NCBI GenBank assembly: GCA_947503155.1
Contig: CANNCL010000002.1
Location: forward strand, 612,637 to 676,636
DNA: 64,000 nucleotides
From: an uncultured Erythrobacter sp.
GTDB lineage: Bacteria; Pseudomonadota; Alphaproteobacteria; Sphingomonadales; Sphingomonadaceae
Direction of reading: 5' to 3'
The position numbers and the translations under genes were made by a program. Position 1 is the stretch's first letter. Every line of letters starts with the position of its first letter. This document shows positions 16,460 through 25,042 of the stretch, piece by piece. The notes beneath the pieces are model-generated. The model was not told where the DNA came from, did not search any database, and saw only the letters and a program-made list of their open reading frames with translations.

Positions 16460-17347
16460 ATGAGTGTACGTACGCTCCTATTGTTAATTTTTGCCGTCCC
16501 GGCTTTGCTTGTGGGCGCGGCTATGGCGTCGGGGGCTGTTATCCCTGTCCCGCAATGGGGGCGCGACTATGTTTTGCGCTTTGTTTTTGAACCAAATACG
16601 CTGCGGCTTGATTTGCCCGCGATTGAGGGGCCGGACGATCCAGACCGGCCATTGGTCGTGATTGACGCGGGGCATGGCGGACGCGATCCGGGCACCGTCG
16701 GCAGCAGCAGCGGAGGCGGCAGCGAGGTTTTAGAGAAGGACATTGTTCTCGCGCTGTCCTTGGCATTGCGCGATCAATTGATCGAAGAAGGCGGCATCCG
16801 CGTGGCGCTTACCCGTTCCGATGATACGATTGTGACATTGGCGCAGCGGCCAGAGATCGCACGGCAATTGGGCGCGGATTTATTCCTGTCGATCCACGCA
16901 GATTCGGCCGGGGAACGCAGCGATGTGGCAGGCGCAAGCATCTACACTTTATCCACGCAAGCATCATCCGAAGCCGCAGCGCGCTTTGCCGAGCGCGAGA
17001 ATGCGGCCGATGCCTTAAACGGCATCACGATTGACGGACAAAGCGCCGAAGTCAGCGCAATTCTGGTCGAATTGTCGCAGCAACGCACGCAAGATGACGC
17101 AACCGAATTTGCGGCTTTGATCGAGCGTGAGGGGGAAGGGCGCGTGCGTTTTCACCCGCAAACGCGGCGTGCCGCAGAATTGGCGGTGTTGAGGGCGCCT
17201 GATGTTCCGGGAGTTTTGTTCGAAAGCGGTTTTGTCACCAACAGTGATGACCGCGCGCGGCTGACAACAGACGAAGGCCGCCAAGAATATGCCGAAGTTT
17301 TGGCCCGCGCCATCCGCGTCTATTTTGCGCGCCGAGCAGGCCAGTGA
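16460..17347 (+). CDS. amiC: N-acetylmuramoyl-L-alanine amidase
   Basis: A 295-residue AmiC-type (Amidase_3) zinc amidase that cuts the amide between MurNAc and L-Ala in periplasmic peptidoglycan. The N-terminus MSVRTLLLLIFAVPALLVGAAMASG is a signal sequence or anchor. Catalytic blocks are VVIDAGHGGRDPG (zinc His), a Glu in VLEKDI, LSIHADSAG (second zinc His) and VLFESGFVTNSDD (catalytic Glu). The ATG at 16460 is chosen because the signal sequence starts there; the longer frame to 16331 is not signal-like. PBP1A follows 98 bases downstream, so cutting and synthesis of the wall sit side by side. Confidence 0.9.
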   Translation: MSVRTLLLLIFAVPALLVGAAMASGAVIPVPQWGRDYVLRFVFEPNTLRLDLPAIEGPDDPDRPLVVIDAGHGGRDPGTVGSSSGGGSEVLEKDIVLALSLALRDQLIEEGGIRVALTRSDDTIVTLAQRPEIARQLGADLFLSIHADSAGERSDVAGASIYTLSTQASSEAAARFAERENAADALNGITIDGQSAEVSAILVELSQQRTQDDATEFAALIEREGEGRVRFHPQTRRAAELAVLRAPDVPGVLFESGFVTNSDDRARLTTDEGRQEYAEVLARAIRVYFARRAGQ

Positions 17348-17408
17348 AAAGATGCGGTGAAAAGGTGCGGTGAAATGGCGCAGTAAAATGGTGCGGTGAA
17401 AGCGCGCT
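17346..17408. repeat. 13-bp tandem repeat between amidase and PBP1A genes
   Basis: Four and a partial fifth copy of a 13-bp unit follow the amidase stop without a gap: GAAAAGATGCGGT (17346-17358), GAAAAGGTGCGGT (17359-17371), GAAATGGCGCAGT (17372-17384), AAAATGGTGCGGT (17385-17397) and a degenerate GAAAGCGCGCT (17398-17408). The stop codon overlaps the first copy. The unit is not a multiple of three and is non-coding here. Confidence 0.9.
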
Positions 17409-17445
17409 AGCATTGTTGCGCAATCCGCGATAAATCACGGCGCAA

Positions 17446-19956
17446 ATGAACGACACAACCCCCGCCTCCTTCATCGACTATCTGCGTTTTCGCGTCACCC
17501 GTGACAGCGAGGGTGCCGTCATATGGTTCACCGAAAAATGGCGGTCCAGCTGGATTTTCAAGCTGTTGGCCTTTGGCGTCGCGGCGCTGGCGGTGTTGTG
17601 GGTGGCGGCTTGGGTGTTCTTGGCCAGCGATTTGCCAGAGGCGGAAAGCCTAGCGGATTATCAAACGCCTTTGCCGACAATGGTGCGCGGGATCGACGGC
17701 GAAATTGTGCATTCTTATGCGCGCGAACGCCGCGTCCAATTGCAGTTTGAGGATTTCCCCGATTCCTTGGTGAATGCCTATTTGTCGGCGGAGGATAAGA
17801 CATTCTTTAGCCATGGCGGCGTCGATGTGACCGGCACGGCGAATGCGGTGTTCGATTATGCGACCAAATATGGCTCTGGTGAGCGCGCGGTTGGCGGGTC
17901 CACGATCACTCAGCAATTGGCAAAAATCTTGCTGCTGGGCGATGAATATTCGGTCACGCGCAAACTGAAAGAAATGATCCTAGCGAGCCGGATCGAAGGC
18001 GTATTGTCCAAGGAGGAAATCCTTGAATTGTACCTCAATGAAATCCCGCTTGGTCGGCGATCATTCGGGGTGCAGGCCGCAGCGCGCGCTTATTTCGACA
18101 AAGACGTTGGCGATCTGGAACTGCACGAGGTCGCGTTCCTCGCGATCCTTCCCAAAGCGCCGGAGCGTTATGGCCGGTCAGGGCAAGAAGACGCCGCAAT
18201 GTCGCGCCGCGATTTTGTCTTGTCGCAAATGGCGGAAAACGGATTTATCACCGAAAGCGAGCGCGCCGCCGCCGCAGCGCAGCCGCTGGGACTAGCGCAG
18301 CAACGCAGCGAGCGTAGCGCCGATGCGGGGTACTTCCTCGAAGAAGTCCGCCGGCAATTGATCGCAGATTTTGGCGAAAGCGCAGAGGACGGCGATAACA
18401 GCGTCTATGCAGGCGGCCTGTGGGTTCGCACGTCGCTCGATGTGGAATTGCAGGATGCGGCGCGCGATTCGCTGCGGCGCGGATTGGTGCGCTATCATGG
18501 GCGCCGCGCTTGGTCCGGGCCGATTGCGACGATCCCGTTGGAAGATGGCAATTGGGCGGGGCAACTCGCCAGTTCTTACCTCAGCATCAATTACGATGAT
18601 TGGCGCGTCGGCGTAGTGACCCAGCGCAGCGGTTCGTCGGCCACTATTGGGTTTTCGGACGGCGAAGAAGCGCCGCTTTCCAACCTGCCCAATGCTTTGA
18701 AAGCAGGCGATGTGATCGCCGTATCGCCGCAAGGTTCCGGTTACCGTGTGCGCACCGTGCCAGAGGCGCAAGGCGGCATGGTCGTGCAAAATGCTCAGTC
18801 CGGGCGGGTGCTGGCGATGCAGGGCGGTTTTGATCACCGCCTCTCCGACTTCAACCGCGCAACGCAGGCATTTCGCCAGCCAGGCTCCACCATCAAACCG
18901 TTCGTCTATGCCACGGGCCTTGATAACGGCATGACCCCTTCGACGCAGATCGATAACACACGCTATTGCTATTATCAGGGACGCAGGCTGGGCCAGAAAT
19001 GCATTCGCGGCGGGCGCGCGGGACAATTCCCGATGCGCTATGGGTTGGAACAATCTCAAAACATCATGACCGTCCAAATCGGAATGCAGGCGGGTATGGA
19101 TAATGTTGTTGAGACGATCCAAGATTTGGGCATTTCTGATGATCCAGACCCCTATGCGGCAACGTCGCTGGGCGCAGAAGAATCGACCGTTCTGCGCATG
19201 GTTGCGGCCTATTCTGCGCTGGCCAATCACGGGCGCCTGAATGAACCCACGGTCATAGACTATGTGCAAGATCGCAGCGGCACCGTCATTTGGCGGGCTG
19301 ATGAACGGTCCTGCAATGGGTGCAATATGGCCGAATATGACGGCAGCGCGATGCCGCGTTTTGGGATCAAGGGTGAGCAGGCGATGGATGCGCGCACCGC
19401 GTTCCAAACGATGCATATGTTAGAAGGCGTGGTGTCACGCGGCACGGCGACGACGCTGAACGGCCTCGGCCTGCCGCTATTTGGTAAAACCGGGACCACG
19501 ACCGGTCCGAAAGATGTGTGGTTTATCGGCGGGACGCAGCGTTTGATTGCGGGCGCTTATGTGGGTTTTGACACACCGCGCAATATGGGCGGATACGCTT
19601 TTGGCGGGACGATTGTCGCGCCGATCATCAAAGACCTGATCGAAAATTCGCGCGATCGTTGGTCTGACCTTCCCGCGATTGCGCCAGAAGGGATCCGCAT
19701 GGTCCGCGTCGATCGGCGCACCGGCAAACGGGTGCTGGACGGATGGCCCAGCGGCGATCCGCGTTCCGATATTATATGGGAAGCGTTCAAACCAGATACC
19801 GAACCAGATCGATCAACCCGGCAGGATGAGATTGCGGCAAAACGCGATGAGATCCTTGAACTGGTACGCGAATCGCGGCGGGCGCAGACTGGGCCGGCTG
19901 AAAGCGATGACGGTCAGCCGAGCGATTTTGTCGAAGACCAAGGCGGGATTTACTGA
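17446..19956 (+). CDS. mrcA: penicillin-binding protein 1A (bifunctional transglycosylase/transpeptidase)
   Basis: An 836-residue class A PBP. A cytoplasmic tail and one TM helix (about 38-60) precede the GT51 domain, with AEDKTFFSHGGVD (catalytic Glu near 115), GGSTITQQLAK, KLKEMILASRIE and ILELYLNEIPLG. The transpeptidase domain has the SxxK motif STIKPF (Ser near 481), an SQN motif in EQSQNIM (near 536) and KTGTT (near 681), followed by KDVWFIGGT. It polymerises and cross-links peptidoglycan. The C-terminal tail is Arg/Glu-rich. It lies downstream of the amidase and of the 13-bp repeat, with the peroxiredoxin gene close behind. Confidence 0.95.
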   Translation: MNDTTPASFIDYLRFRVTRDSEGAVIWFTEKWRSSWIFKLLAFGVAALAVLWVAAWVFLASDLPEAESLADYQTPLPTMVRGIDGEIVHSYARERRVQLQFEDFPDSLVNAYLSAEDKTFFSHGGVDVTGTANAVFDYATKYGSGERAVGGSTITQQLAKILLLGDEYSVTRKLKEMILASRIEGVLSKEEILELYLNEIPLGRRSFGVQAAARAYFDKDVGDLELHEVAFLAILPKAPERYGRSGQEDAAMSRRDFVLSQMAENGFITESERAAAAAQPLGLAQQRSERSADAGYFLEEVRRQLIADFGESAEDGDNSVYAGGLWVRTSLDVELQDAARDSLRRGLVRYHGRRAWSGPIATIPLEDGNWAGQLASSYLSINYDDWRVGVVTQRSGSSATIGFSDGEEAPLSNLPNALKAGDVIAVSPQGSGYRVRTVPEAQGGMVVQNAQSGRVLAMQGGFDHRLSDFNRATQAFRQPGSTIKPFVYATGLDNGMTPSTQIDNTRYCYYQGRRLGQKCIRGGRAGQFPMRYGLEQSQNIMTVQIGMQAGMDNVVETIQDLGISDDPDPYAATSLGAEESTVLRMVAAYSALANHGRLNEPTVIDYVQDRSGTVIWRADERSCNGCNMAEYDGSAMPRFGIKGEQAMDARTAFQTMHMLEGVVSRGTATTLNGLGLPLFGKTGTTTGPKDVWFIGGTQRLIAGAYVGFDTPRNMGGYAFGGTIVAPIIKDLIENSRDRWSDLPAIAPEGIRMVRVDRRTGKRVLDGWPSGDPRSDIIWEAFKPDTEPDRSTRQDEIAAKRDEILELVRESRRAQTGPAESDDGQPSDFVEDQGGIY

Positions 19957-19968
19957 GGTATGATCAAA

Positions 19969-20538
19969 ATGGCTCGTTTTCGCAGTAGAACCATCTCCGC
20001 AACCTTCGCCGCAACTTTCGCCGCGGCAATCGCGGCGCTCACAATATCTGCGCCTGTTTCGGCGCAATTGGCCGCCGGGACACAGGCTCCGACATTCGCG
20101 ACCAGCGCGGCTCTCGCGGGGGAGGAGCTTGGCTTCTCGCTTCAGGTCGCTTTGCGGCGCGGGCCGGTGGTGCTGTATTTCTATCCAAAGGCTTTCACGC
20201 GCGGCTGTACATTGGAGGCAAACGCCTTTGCCGATGCCATGCCGGATTTCCGTGCAGCAGGTGCCAGTGTTATCGGGATGTCGAATGACGACATCGAAAC
20301 GCTTCGGCGGTTCAGCCGCGAAGAATGCCGTGATGCATTTCCTGTTGGTGTGGCCAGCGCCGACCTCATCGAGGCCTATGATGTGGCGCTTCGAGGTTCC
20401 GGGGGCAATTCGGGCCTGTCGAGCCGCACATCCTATGTGATTGCACAGGATGGCCGGATTGCGATGGTTTATTCGGACGGCGATTATCGCGGCCATGTCC
20501 GCAGGACATTGGCGGCGGTGCGCGCGCTTGCGGAATGA
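19969..20538 (+). CDS. exported peroxiredoxin (Bcp/AhpC-TSA type)
   Basis: A 189-residue peroxiredoxin with a signal peptide (MARFRSRTISATFAATFAAA to VSAQ), so it acts in the periplasm. The peroxidatic Cys is in YPKAFTRGCTLEA, where the usual T-x-x-C site is present. A second Cys in SREECRD is a candidate resolving residue. GAGGT at 19955-19959 is well spaced for the ATG at 19969; an ATG at 19960 is too close to it. It would reduce H2O2 or organic peroxides, and its periplasmic thiol donor is unknown. It sits just after the PBP1A stop and may be read from the same transcript. Confidence 0.85.
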   Translation: MARFRSRTISATFAATFAAAIAALTISAPVSAQLAAGTQAPTFATSAALAGEELGFSLQVALRRGPVVLYFYPKAFTRGCTLEANAFADAMPDFRAAGASVIGMSNDDIETLRRFSREECRDAFPVGVASADLIEAYDVALRGSGGNSGLSSRTSYVIAQDGRIAMVYSDGDYRGHVRRTLAAVRALAE

Positions 20539-20622
20539 ACTGACGACCATCTAACATCGGGACTAGCTGTATTGCCGCCCCCTCGTTAAGCGGGTCGCAT
20601 AAACCCATGTGAAGGATAACTT

Positions 20623-21750
20623 ATGCGGGCCGAGGCCCTTGCACATATCGACCGGATTGAGGCTGCTCTTGATCTGGTCCGGCAATCGCTCGATTGGGAG
20701 CGCGCTTTGCGCCGCCTCGACGAACTGAATGCGCGCGTTCAGGACCCCTCGCTATGGGACAATCCCAAGGAAGCACAGGCCGTCAGCCGCGAGCAGAGTA
20801 CGCTCGAAAGCGCGGTCAACACCGTCAATGAAATCTCCGCTGAAATGGCCGACGCGGTGGAATTCATTGAAATGGGCGAAGCTGAAAACGAAGAAAGCAT
20901 CATCAATGATGGGCTTTCCACGCTGGCGCGTCTCGCCAAACGCGCCGATGCGGACAAAGTCGCCGCGCTGCTTTCAGGTGAAGCCGACGGCAATGACACA
21001 TATCTGGAAATTCACGCAGGCGCGGGCGGCACCGAAAGCCAAGATTGGGCCGAAATGCTATTCCGCATGTATGGCCGCTGGGCTGAACGGCGCGGTTTCA
21101 AGGTTGAGACGGTTGAATATCAATCGGGCGATCAGGCCGGGATCAAATCGGCCACATTGCTGATGAAAGGCGACAACGCCTATGGCTATGCAAAGACCGA
21201 AAGCGGCGTCCATCGCCTCGTCCGCATCAGCCCTTATGACAGCGCCGCAAAACGCCACACCAGCTTTTCCAGCGTGTGGGTCTATCCCGTTATCGACGAT
21301 GATATTGATATTGAAATCAATCCGTCGGACCTAAAGATCGACACTTACCGCGCATCGGGTGCGGGCGGTCAGCACGTCAACACCACCGACAGCGCCGTAC
21401 GTATCACGCACCAACCAACCGGTATCGTCGTCGCCAGTCAGAATGATCGCAGCCAGCACAAGAACCGCGCGACCGCGATGAATATGTTGAAAGCGCGATT
21501 GTTCGAACGTGAAATGGCCGAACGCGAAGCCGCGGCCAGCGGCGAATATCAGGAAAAAAGCGACATCGGTTGGGGTCACCAAATCCGCTCCTATGTCCTG
21601 CAACCCTATCAAATGGTCAAAGACCTTCGCACCGGCGAAACCTCAAGTTCGCCAGACAAAGTGCTAGACGGCGAAATCGACGATTTCATCTCGGCTGCAC
21701 TGGCTCAGCAAGTGACCGGCGAGGCGGTTGATGTGGAGGATGTTGAATGA
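20623..21750 (+). CDS. prfB: peptide chain release factor 2
   Basis: A 375-residue RF2 that ends translation at UGA/UAA. The GGQ motif is in ASGAGGQHVNTTDSAVR. The stop-codon recognition tripeptide is SPY in RISPYDSAAKRHTSF rather than the E. coli SPF, a variant I believe is usual in alphaproteobacteria. The frame is continuous from the ATG, so the programmed +1 frameshift that autoregulates E. coli prfB is absent. AAGGATAAC just upstream is the ribosome site. The stop overlaps the next gene's ATG, coupling RF2 to an outer-membrane protein. Confidence 0.96.
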   Translation: MRAEALAHIDRIEAALDLVRQSLDWERALRRLDELNARVQDPSLWDNPKEAQAVSREQSTLESAVNTVNEISAEMADAVEFIEMGEAENEESIINDGLSTLARLAKRADADKVAALLSGEADGNDTYLEIHAGAGGTESQDWAEMLFRMYGRWAERRGFKVETVEYQSGDQAGIKSATLLMKGDNAYGYAKTESGVHRLVRISPYDSAAKRHTSFSSVWVYPVIDDDIDIEINPSDLKIDTYRASGAGGQHVNTTDSAVRITHQPTGIVVASQNDRSQHKNRATAMNMLKARLFEREMAEREAAASGEYQEKSDIGWGHQIRSYVLQPYQMVKDLRTGETSSSPDKVLDGEIDDFISAALAQQVTGEAVDVEDVE

Positions 21751-22769
21751 GGCTTGGCGGTTATTTGTTAGTTGGGGCCGCTGCAATGGGCATCGCTGCC
21801 CCGGCCCATGCCGATGTTATAATCGGTCCGCGCGTCGCCTATTACTTTGACAATTCGAACCTGCGAACCTCTGATCTTGAAGGGTTGCAGGACGCGCGAA
21901 CGACAATAAATGATCGGGTGACGCAGGATTTGCGCGATGCCACAGGTTTTGACGACTTGCTCGTCACTTCGGTGGACAATGGGTCAGCCACGAATGCCGA
22001 TCAGGTCGGATTTGCGATGATTGGCGGTATGGTCAATTTCGGCGATGACCGCGACCGCTTTACCGTTTCGGCCATGTATGGATCGGGAGAAGCGACGACT
22101 GAGCTTGTCTCATCGCGCGAAATCACGGTCGAAGTGGCCGATATTGGCATAAACGAGTTATCAGTCATTCAAACGGTCGCTCGCGAGGAGGTCGACCGGC
22201 TCGATCTTGAATTGACATGGCAACGACGCTTGAACGAGAATTTCGCGATTTCTGCCGGTGCGCGTTTCGAGCGGTTAGATATTTCTGGCCGTGGCGCGAT
22301 CTCTATTCGTGAAACCGACGCGGTGCGCCAATTTATAGCCGAAACGCTGGGCCAAGATGCGCCTTCGCGCAATCTCGATGGCGACCGTCAGCCGAACCTG
22401 CAGGTCACACAGAGGACCTTGGAAACCTATAGCGCGCGTGCAGGGGTAACGGCCTTTGTGCCGTTCAATGACCGCGCCGTCGCATTTTTCAACGGCATGG
22501 TTCAGGGCAGCTATCAACCATCTAGCGAATTTAGGACGGCGTTTATTGGAGTGAACGGCGAAGAAGTCCGCGAGGAAATTCGCAAAGACCGCGGCGAAGT
22601 CAGCGTCGGTCCTGACATCGCGGTTGGCGTGCAGTTGATCCTGTCTGACGATTTGGCGATTGATTTGCGTTACCGTGCGATCATGTTTTTCCCCCTCTCC
22701 GGTGATTTCGATTTTGGCGATTCGCGCGTTAATCACGGGGTAAATTTAGGTCTGTCATTGCGTTTGTGA
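21747..22769 (+). CDS. predicted outer-membrane beta-barrel protein
   Basis: A 340-residue protein with a clear signal peptide (MRLGGYLLVGAAAMGIAAPAHA). The rest is made of alternating-hydrophobicity strands with polar loops, such as RFTVSAMYGSGEATTELVS, LDLELTWQRRLNENFAISAGARFERLD and LAIDLRYRAIMFFPLSGDFDFGDSRVN. It ends in GVNLGLSLRL, an outer-membrane-type terminal strand, although Leu replaces the more common Phe. I do not recognise a family. It overlaps prfB by four bases and the caspase-like gene by one base (TGATG). Confidence 0.7.
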   Translation: MRLGGYLLVGAAAMGIAAPAHADVIIGPRVAYYFDNSNLRTSDLEGLQDARTTINDRVTQDLRDATGFDDLLVTSVDNGSATNADQVGFAMIGGMVNFGDDRDRFTVSAMYGSGEATTELVSSREITVEVADIGINELSVIQTVAREEVDRLDLELTWQRRLNENFAISAGARFERLDISGRGAISIRETDAVRQFIAETLGQDAPSRNLDGDRQPNLQVTQRTLETYSARAGVTAFVPFNDRAVAFFNGMVQGSYQPSSEFRTAFIGVNGEEVREEIRKDRGEVSVGPDIAVGVQLILSDDLAIDLRYRAIMFFPLSGDFDFGDSRVNHGVNLGLSLRL

Positions 22770-23596
22770 TGGGTGTTTTGCGTAACCTTTGCCTGACTAT
22801 TCTCGTCGCCTTTATGGCGACGGGTGAAGCGCGTGCAGAGGTGAAAGCGCTGCTGATCGGTTCCAATTATGAAAGCGCAGAAAACGACGCGCTGCGCCTT
22901 GCCAATCCGCTGGCTGATCTGCGCATCGTTTCGTCCGCTTTGCGCGACACCAATGTTGCAAGCTTGGTCGCGCTTGAGGAACCATCCAGTGAAACTTGGC
23001 AACAAGGTTTGGACGATTGGCTGAACACATTGTCGGGCGATGATATTGGGCTGTTTTATTTTGCCGGACACGGGTTTCAGATTGAAGGTCAGAATTTCCT
23101 TTTGAGCTCAGACGGCAAATCACTGATCCCGCTGGATTCGCTGGTCAATCAAATCACTCAGCGCGCTCGCGGTGCGGTGATTGTCATCGATGCGTGCCGC
23201 AACAATCCCTATTTCGACGCGGACCCCGATGAAAGGATTGAAATCGTTGAGATCGCAGGCGCAACGCGCGGCATCAATTACGTGACCTTTTCAGACATTA
23301 GCTATGCCCCTGGCGGGTTGGCGCAGCTTGGCAATTTGCGCGGCCTTTCGGCAGTCGCTTTCTTTTCAACCGAACCCGGCAACGTTGCCGAAGACGGTCC
23401 AAATCCGGGCAAGGGCAGCCCGTTCGCGATTGAATTTGCCAAACAGATCGACCGCCGCCAATCGCTCGATGAAGTGTTCCGCAAAACCGCGATTGCTGTG
23501 ACGCAGCGGACCGAAAACCGCCAATCCCCTTGGCGCCAAGGGGATCTGGCGTTCAACGTTTTTGTGTCCGGAATGCGGGCGCTGCCGATCCCATGA
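22769..23596 (+). CDS. exported caspase-fold (peptidase C14) protein
   Basis: A 275-residue protein with a signal peptide (ending about GEARAEV) and a caspase/metacaspase p20-like domain. The His is in LFYFAGHGFQIEG (near residue 101) and the Cys in VIVIDACRNNPY (near 142), the standard His-Cys dyad. The C-terminal part has a GLSAVAFFSTEPGNVAEDG segment and LDEVFRKTAIAV. Bacterial caspase homologues cut after Arg/Lys or Asp, but the target here is unknown. The ATG at 22769 (TGATG overlap) is preferred to a GTG three bases earlier. It lies between an outer-membrane protein and a lipoprotein, so all three act in the envelope. Confidence 0.85.
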   Translation: MGVLRNLCLTILVAFMATGEARAEVKALLIGSNYESAENDALRLANPLADLRIVSSALRDTNVASLVALEEPSSETWQQGLDDWLNTLSGDDIGLFYFAGHGFQIEGQNFLLSSDGKSLIPLDSLVNQITQRARGAVIVIDACRNNPYFDADPDERIEIVEIAGATRGINYVTFSDISYAPGGLAQLGNLRGLSAVAFFSTEPGNVAEDGPNPGKGSPFAIEFAKQIDRRQSLDEVFRKTAIAVTQRTENRQSPWRQGDLAFNVFVSGMRALPIP

Positions 23597-24312
23597 CGCG
23601 GCGACTGCATCTTGCCATGCTAGGCTTTGCGGTGGCGGTGTCTGGCTGTGATAGTCTGACCCCGGACCCAAACCGCCCTGCAAGCGCGTTGGAATTTCCG
23701 CAGCCTGACCGGGCCGTTTCCGAAGTTGTCTCCAATCAGTTTTCCAACGAAGACGCCCGCGATGAACGCGGCGAAGCGCAGCAGGTGATGGACCTCGCCA
23801 ATATTGCGCCCGGCATGACGGTTGCCGATATCGGCGCGGGCGAGGGGTATTACACCGTTCGCCTTGCGACGCGTGTTGGCGAAGATGGCCGGGTTTTGGC
23901 GCAAGATATTGACCGCGAGGCGCTGCAACGGCTTGGCCGAAGGGTCGAGCGCGAGCGGCTAGAGAATATCTCGATCAAGCTGGGCGAGGCCGACGACCCG
24001 CAGTTGCCCAGTGACAGTTTCGACCGCATTTTCTTGGTCCATATGTATCACGAAGTGACCGAGCCTTACGCTTTCCTATGGCGCATGTGGCCCGCGCTGG
24101 CCCAAGGCGGCCAAATCATCGTGGTCGATGTTGACCGGCCCACCAATGCTCATGGTATTCCGCCAGCCTTGCTGTTTTGTGAGTTGGACGCAGTTGGGTA
24201 CAATCTCGTCGAATTTGTCGAACGACCGGATCTCAGAAGTTATTTTGCCCGGTTTGAACGCGGCGAAGAAAGAGCGCAGCCTGAAAATATTGGTGCCTGC
24301 AGCAACGGATAA
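23593..24312 (+). CDS. lipoprotein with a class I methyltransferase domain
   Basis: A 239-residue protein. The start MTRRLHLAMLGFAVAVSGC is a lipoprotein signal with lipobox VSGC (Cys19). The rest is a SAM methyltransferase fold: motif I VADIGAGEGYYTVRLA, acidic loop AQDIDREA, and SFDRIFLVHMYHEVTEPYAFL followed by GGQIIVVDVDR. The ATG at 23593 overlaps the caspase gene stop (ATGA). An exported methyltransferase is odd, because SAM is a cytoplasmic cofactor; the domain may bind another ligand or be inactive. The glycine-rich loop is intact. Confidence 0.8.
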   Translation: MTRRLHLAMLGFAVAVSGCDSLTPDPNRPASALEFPQPDRAVSEVVSNQFSNEDARDERGEAQQVMDLANIAPGMTVADIGAGEGYYTVRLATRVGEDGRVLAQDIDREALQRLGRRVERERLENISIKLGEADDPQLPSDSFDRIFLVHMYHEVTEPYAFLWRMWPALAQGGQIIVVDVDRPTNAHGIPPALLFCELDAVGYNLVEFVERPDLRSYFARFERGEERAQPENIGACSNG

Positions 24313-24487
24313 TTGAGCGCCCTGTTATGCGGCAGACAATAGGCGCGCGACGGGGGCGGGCGCGCAGGGGAATGGAATTGTTGGGGGCTGAGCCATCGTG
24401 CCAGCCCATGCGCCCTTTCTATCAACAATATGGGGTGCTAGTCGCTGCCCCGACGAAATTGCCAAAAGTTCAGGGGAACCGCCAAGC

Positions 24488-24997
24488 ATGACAGACTTTC
24501 CAACCAGCTTTGATCGTGATGATTTGCTTAAATGCGCGCGGGGCGAATTGTTCGGCCCCGGAAATGCGCAATTGCCCGAACCGCCAATGCTGATGATGGA
24601 CCGGATCACCGACATTTCCGGCGATGGCGGTCCCGCTGGCAAAGGCCACGTGGTCGCAGAATTTGATATCAAGCCGGAGCTGTGGTTCTTCGACTGTCAT
24701 TTTCCCGGTAATCCGATCATGCCCGGCTGTCTCGGCCTTGATGGCTTGTGGCAGCTTACCGGTTTTAATCTGGGTTGGCGCGGTTGGCAGGGGCGCGGTT
24801 ATGCCTTGGGCGTTGGCGAGGTCAAACTGACCGGCATGGTGCGGCCAGAGCGTAAGAAACTCACATATTATGTAGACTTTACCAAGGCCGTGCAGACGCG
24901 GCGTTTGACCATGGGCGTGGCCGATGGCCGCGTTGAGGCGGACGGCGAGACGATCTATTTGGTTAAAGATATGAAAGTCGCGCTCTCAGAGGCCTAA
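24488..24997 (+). CDS. fabA: 3-hydroxydecanoyl-ACP dehydratase/isomerase
   Basis: A 169-residue FabA. It dehydrates 3-hydroxyacyl-ACP and isomerises trans-2- to cis-3-decenoyl-ACP, the branch point for unsaturated fatty acids. His71 in [10 protein letters not shown] and Asp85 in [10 protein letters not shown] are the catalytic pair, one residue off the E. coli numbering (70/84). The ATG at 24488 gives the family length; AGGGGAA about ten bases upstream fits a ribosome site. The 175 bases before it contain no gene and should hold the operon promoter. fabB and fabI follow on the same strand. Confidence 0.95.
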   Translation: MTDFPTSFDRDDLLKCARGELFGPGNAQLPEPPMLMMDRITDISGDGGPAGKGHVVAEFDIKPELWFFDCHFPGNPIMPGCLGLDGLWQLTGFNLGWRGWQGRGYALGVGEVKLTGMVRPERKKLTYYVDFTKAVQTRRLTMGVADGRVEADGETIYLVKDMKVALSEA

Positions 24998-25042
24998 ATC
25001 CGGCCAGAAGCGTGAATTAGTCAGAGGCATTAGGGGAAGAGA

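Noticed and set aside
18292..19416. 374-codon minus-strand ORF inside the PBP1A gene
   Set aside because: Antisense to the strongly conserved transpeptidase domain, with Arg/His-rich composition typical of a shadow frame.
20623..20720. Programmed +1 frameshift in prfB as in E. coli
   Set aside because: The frame is continuous from the ATG through the whole RF2 sequence, and there is no in-frame TGA near codon 25.
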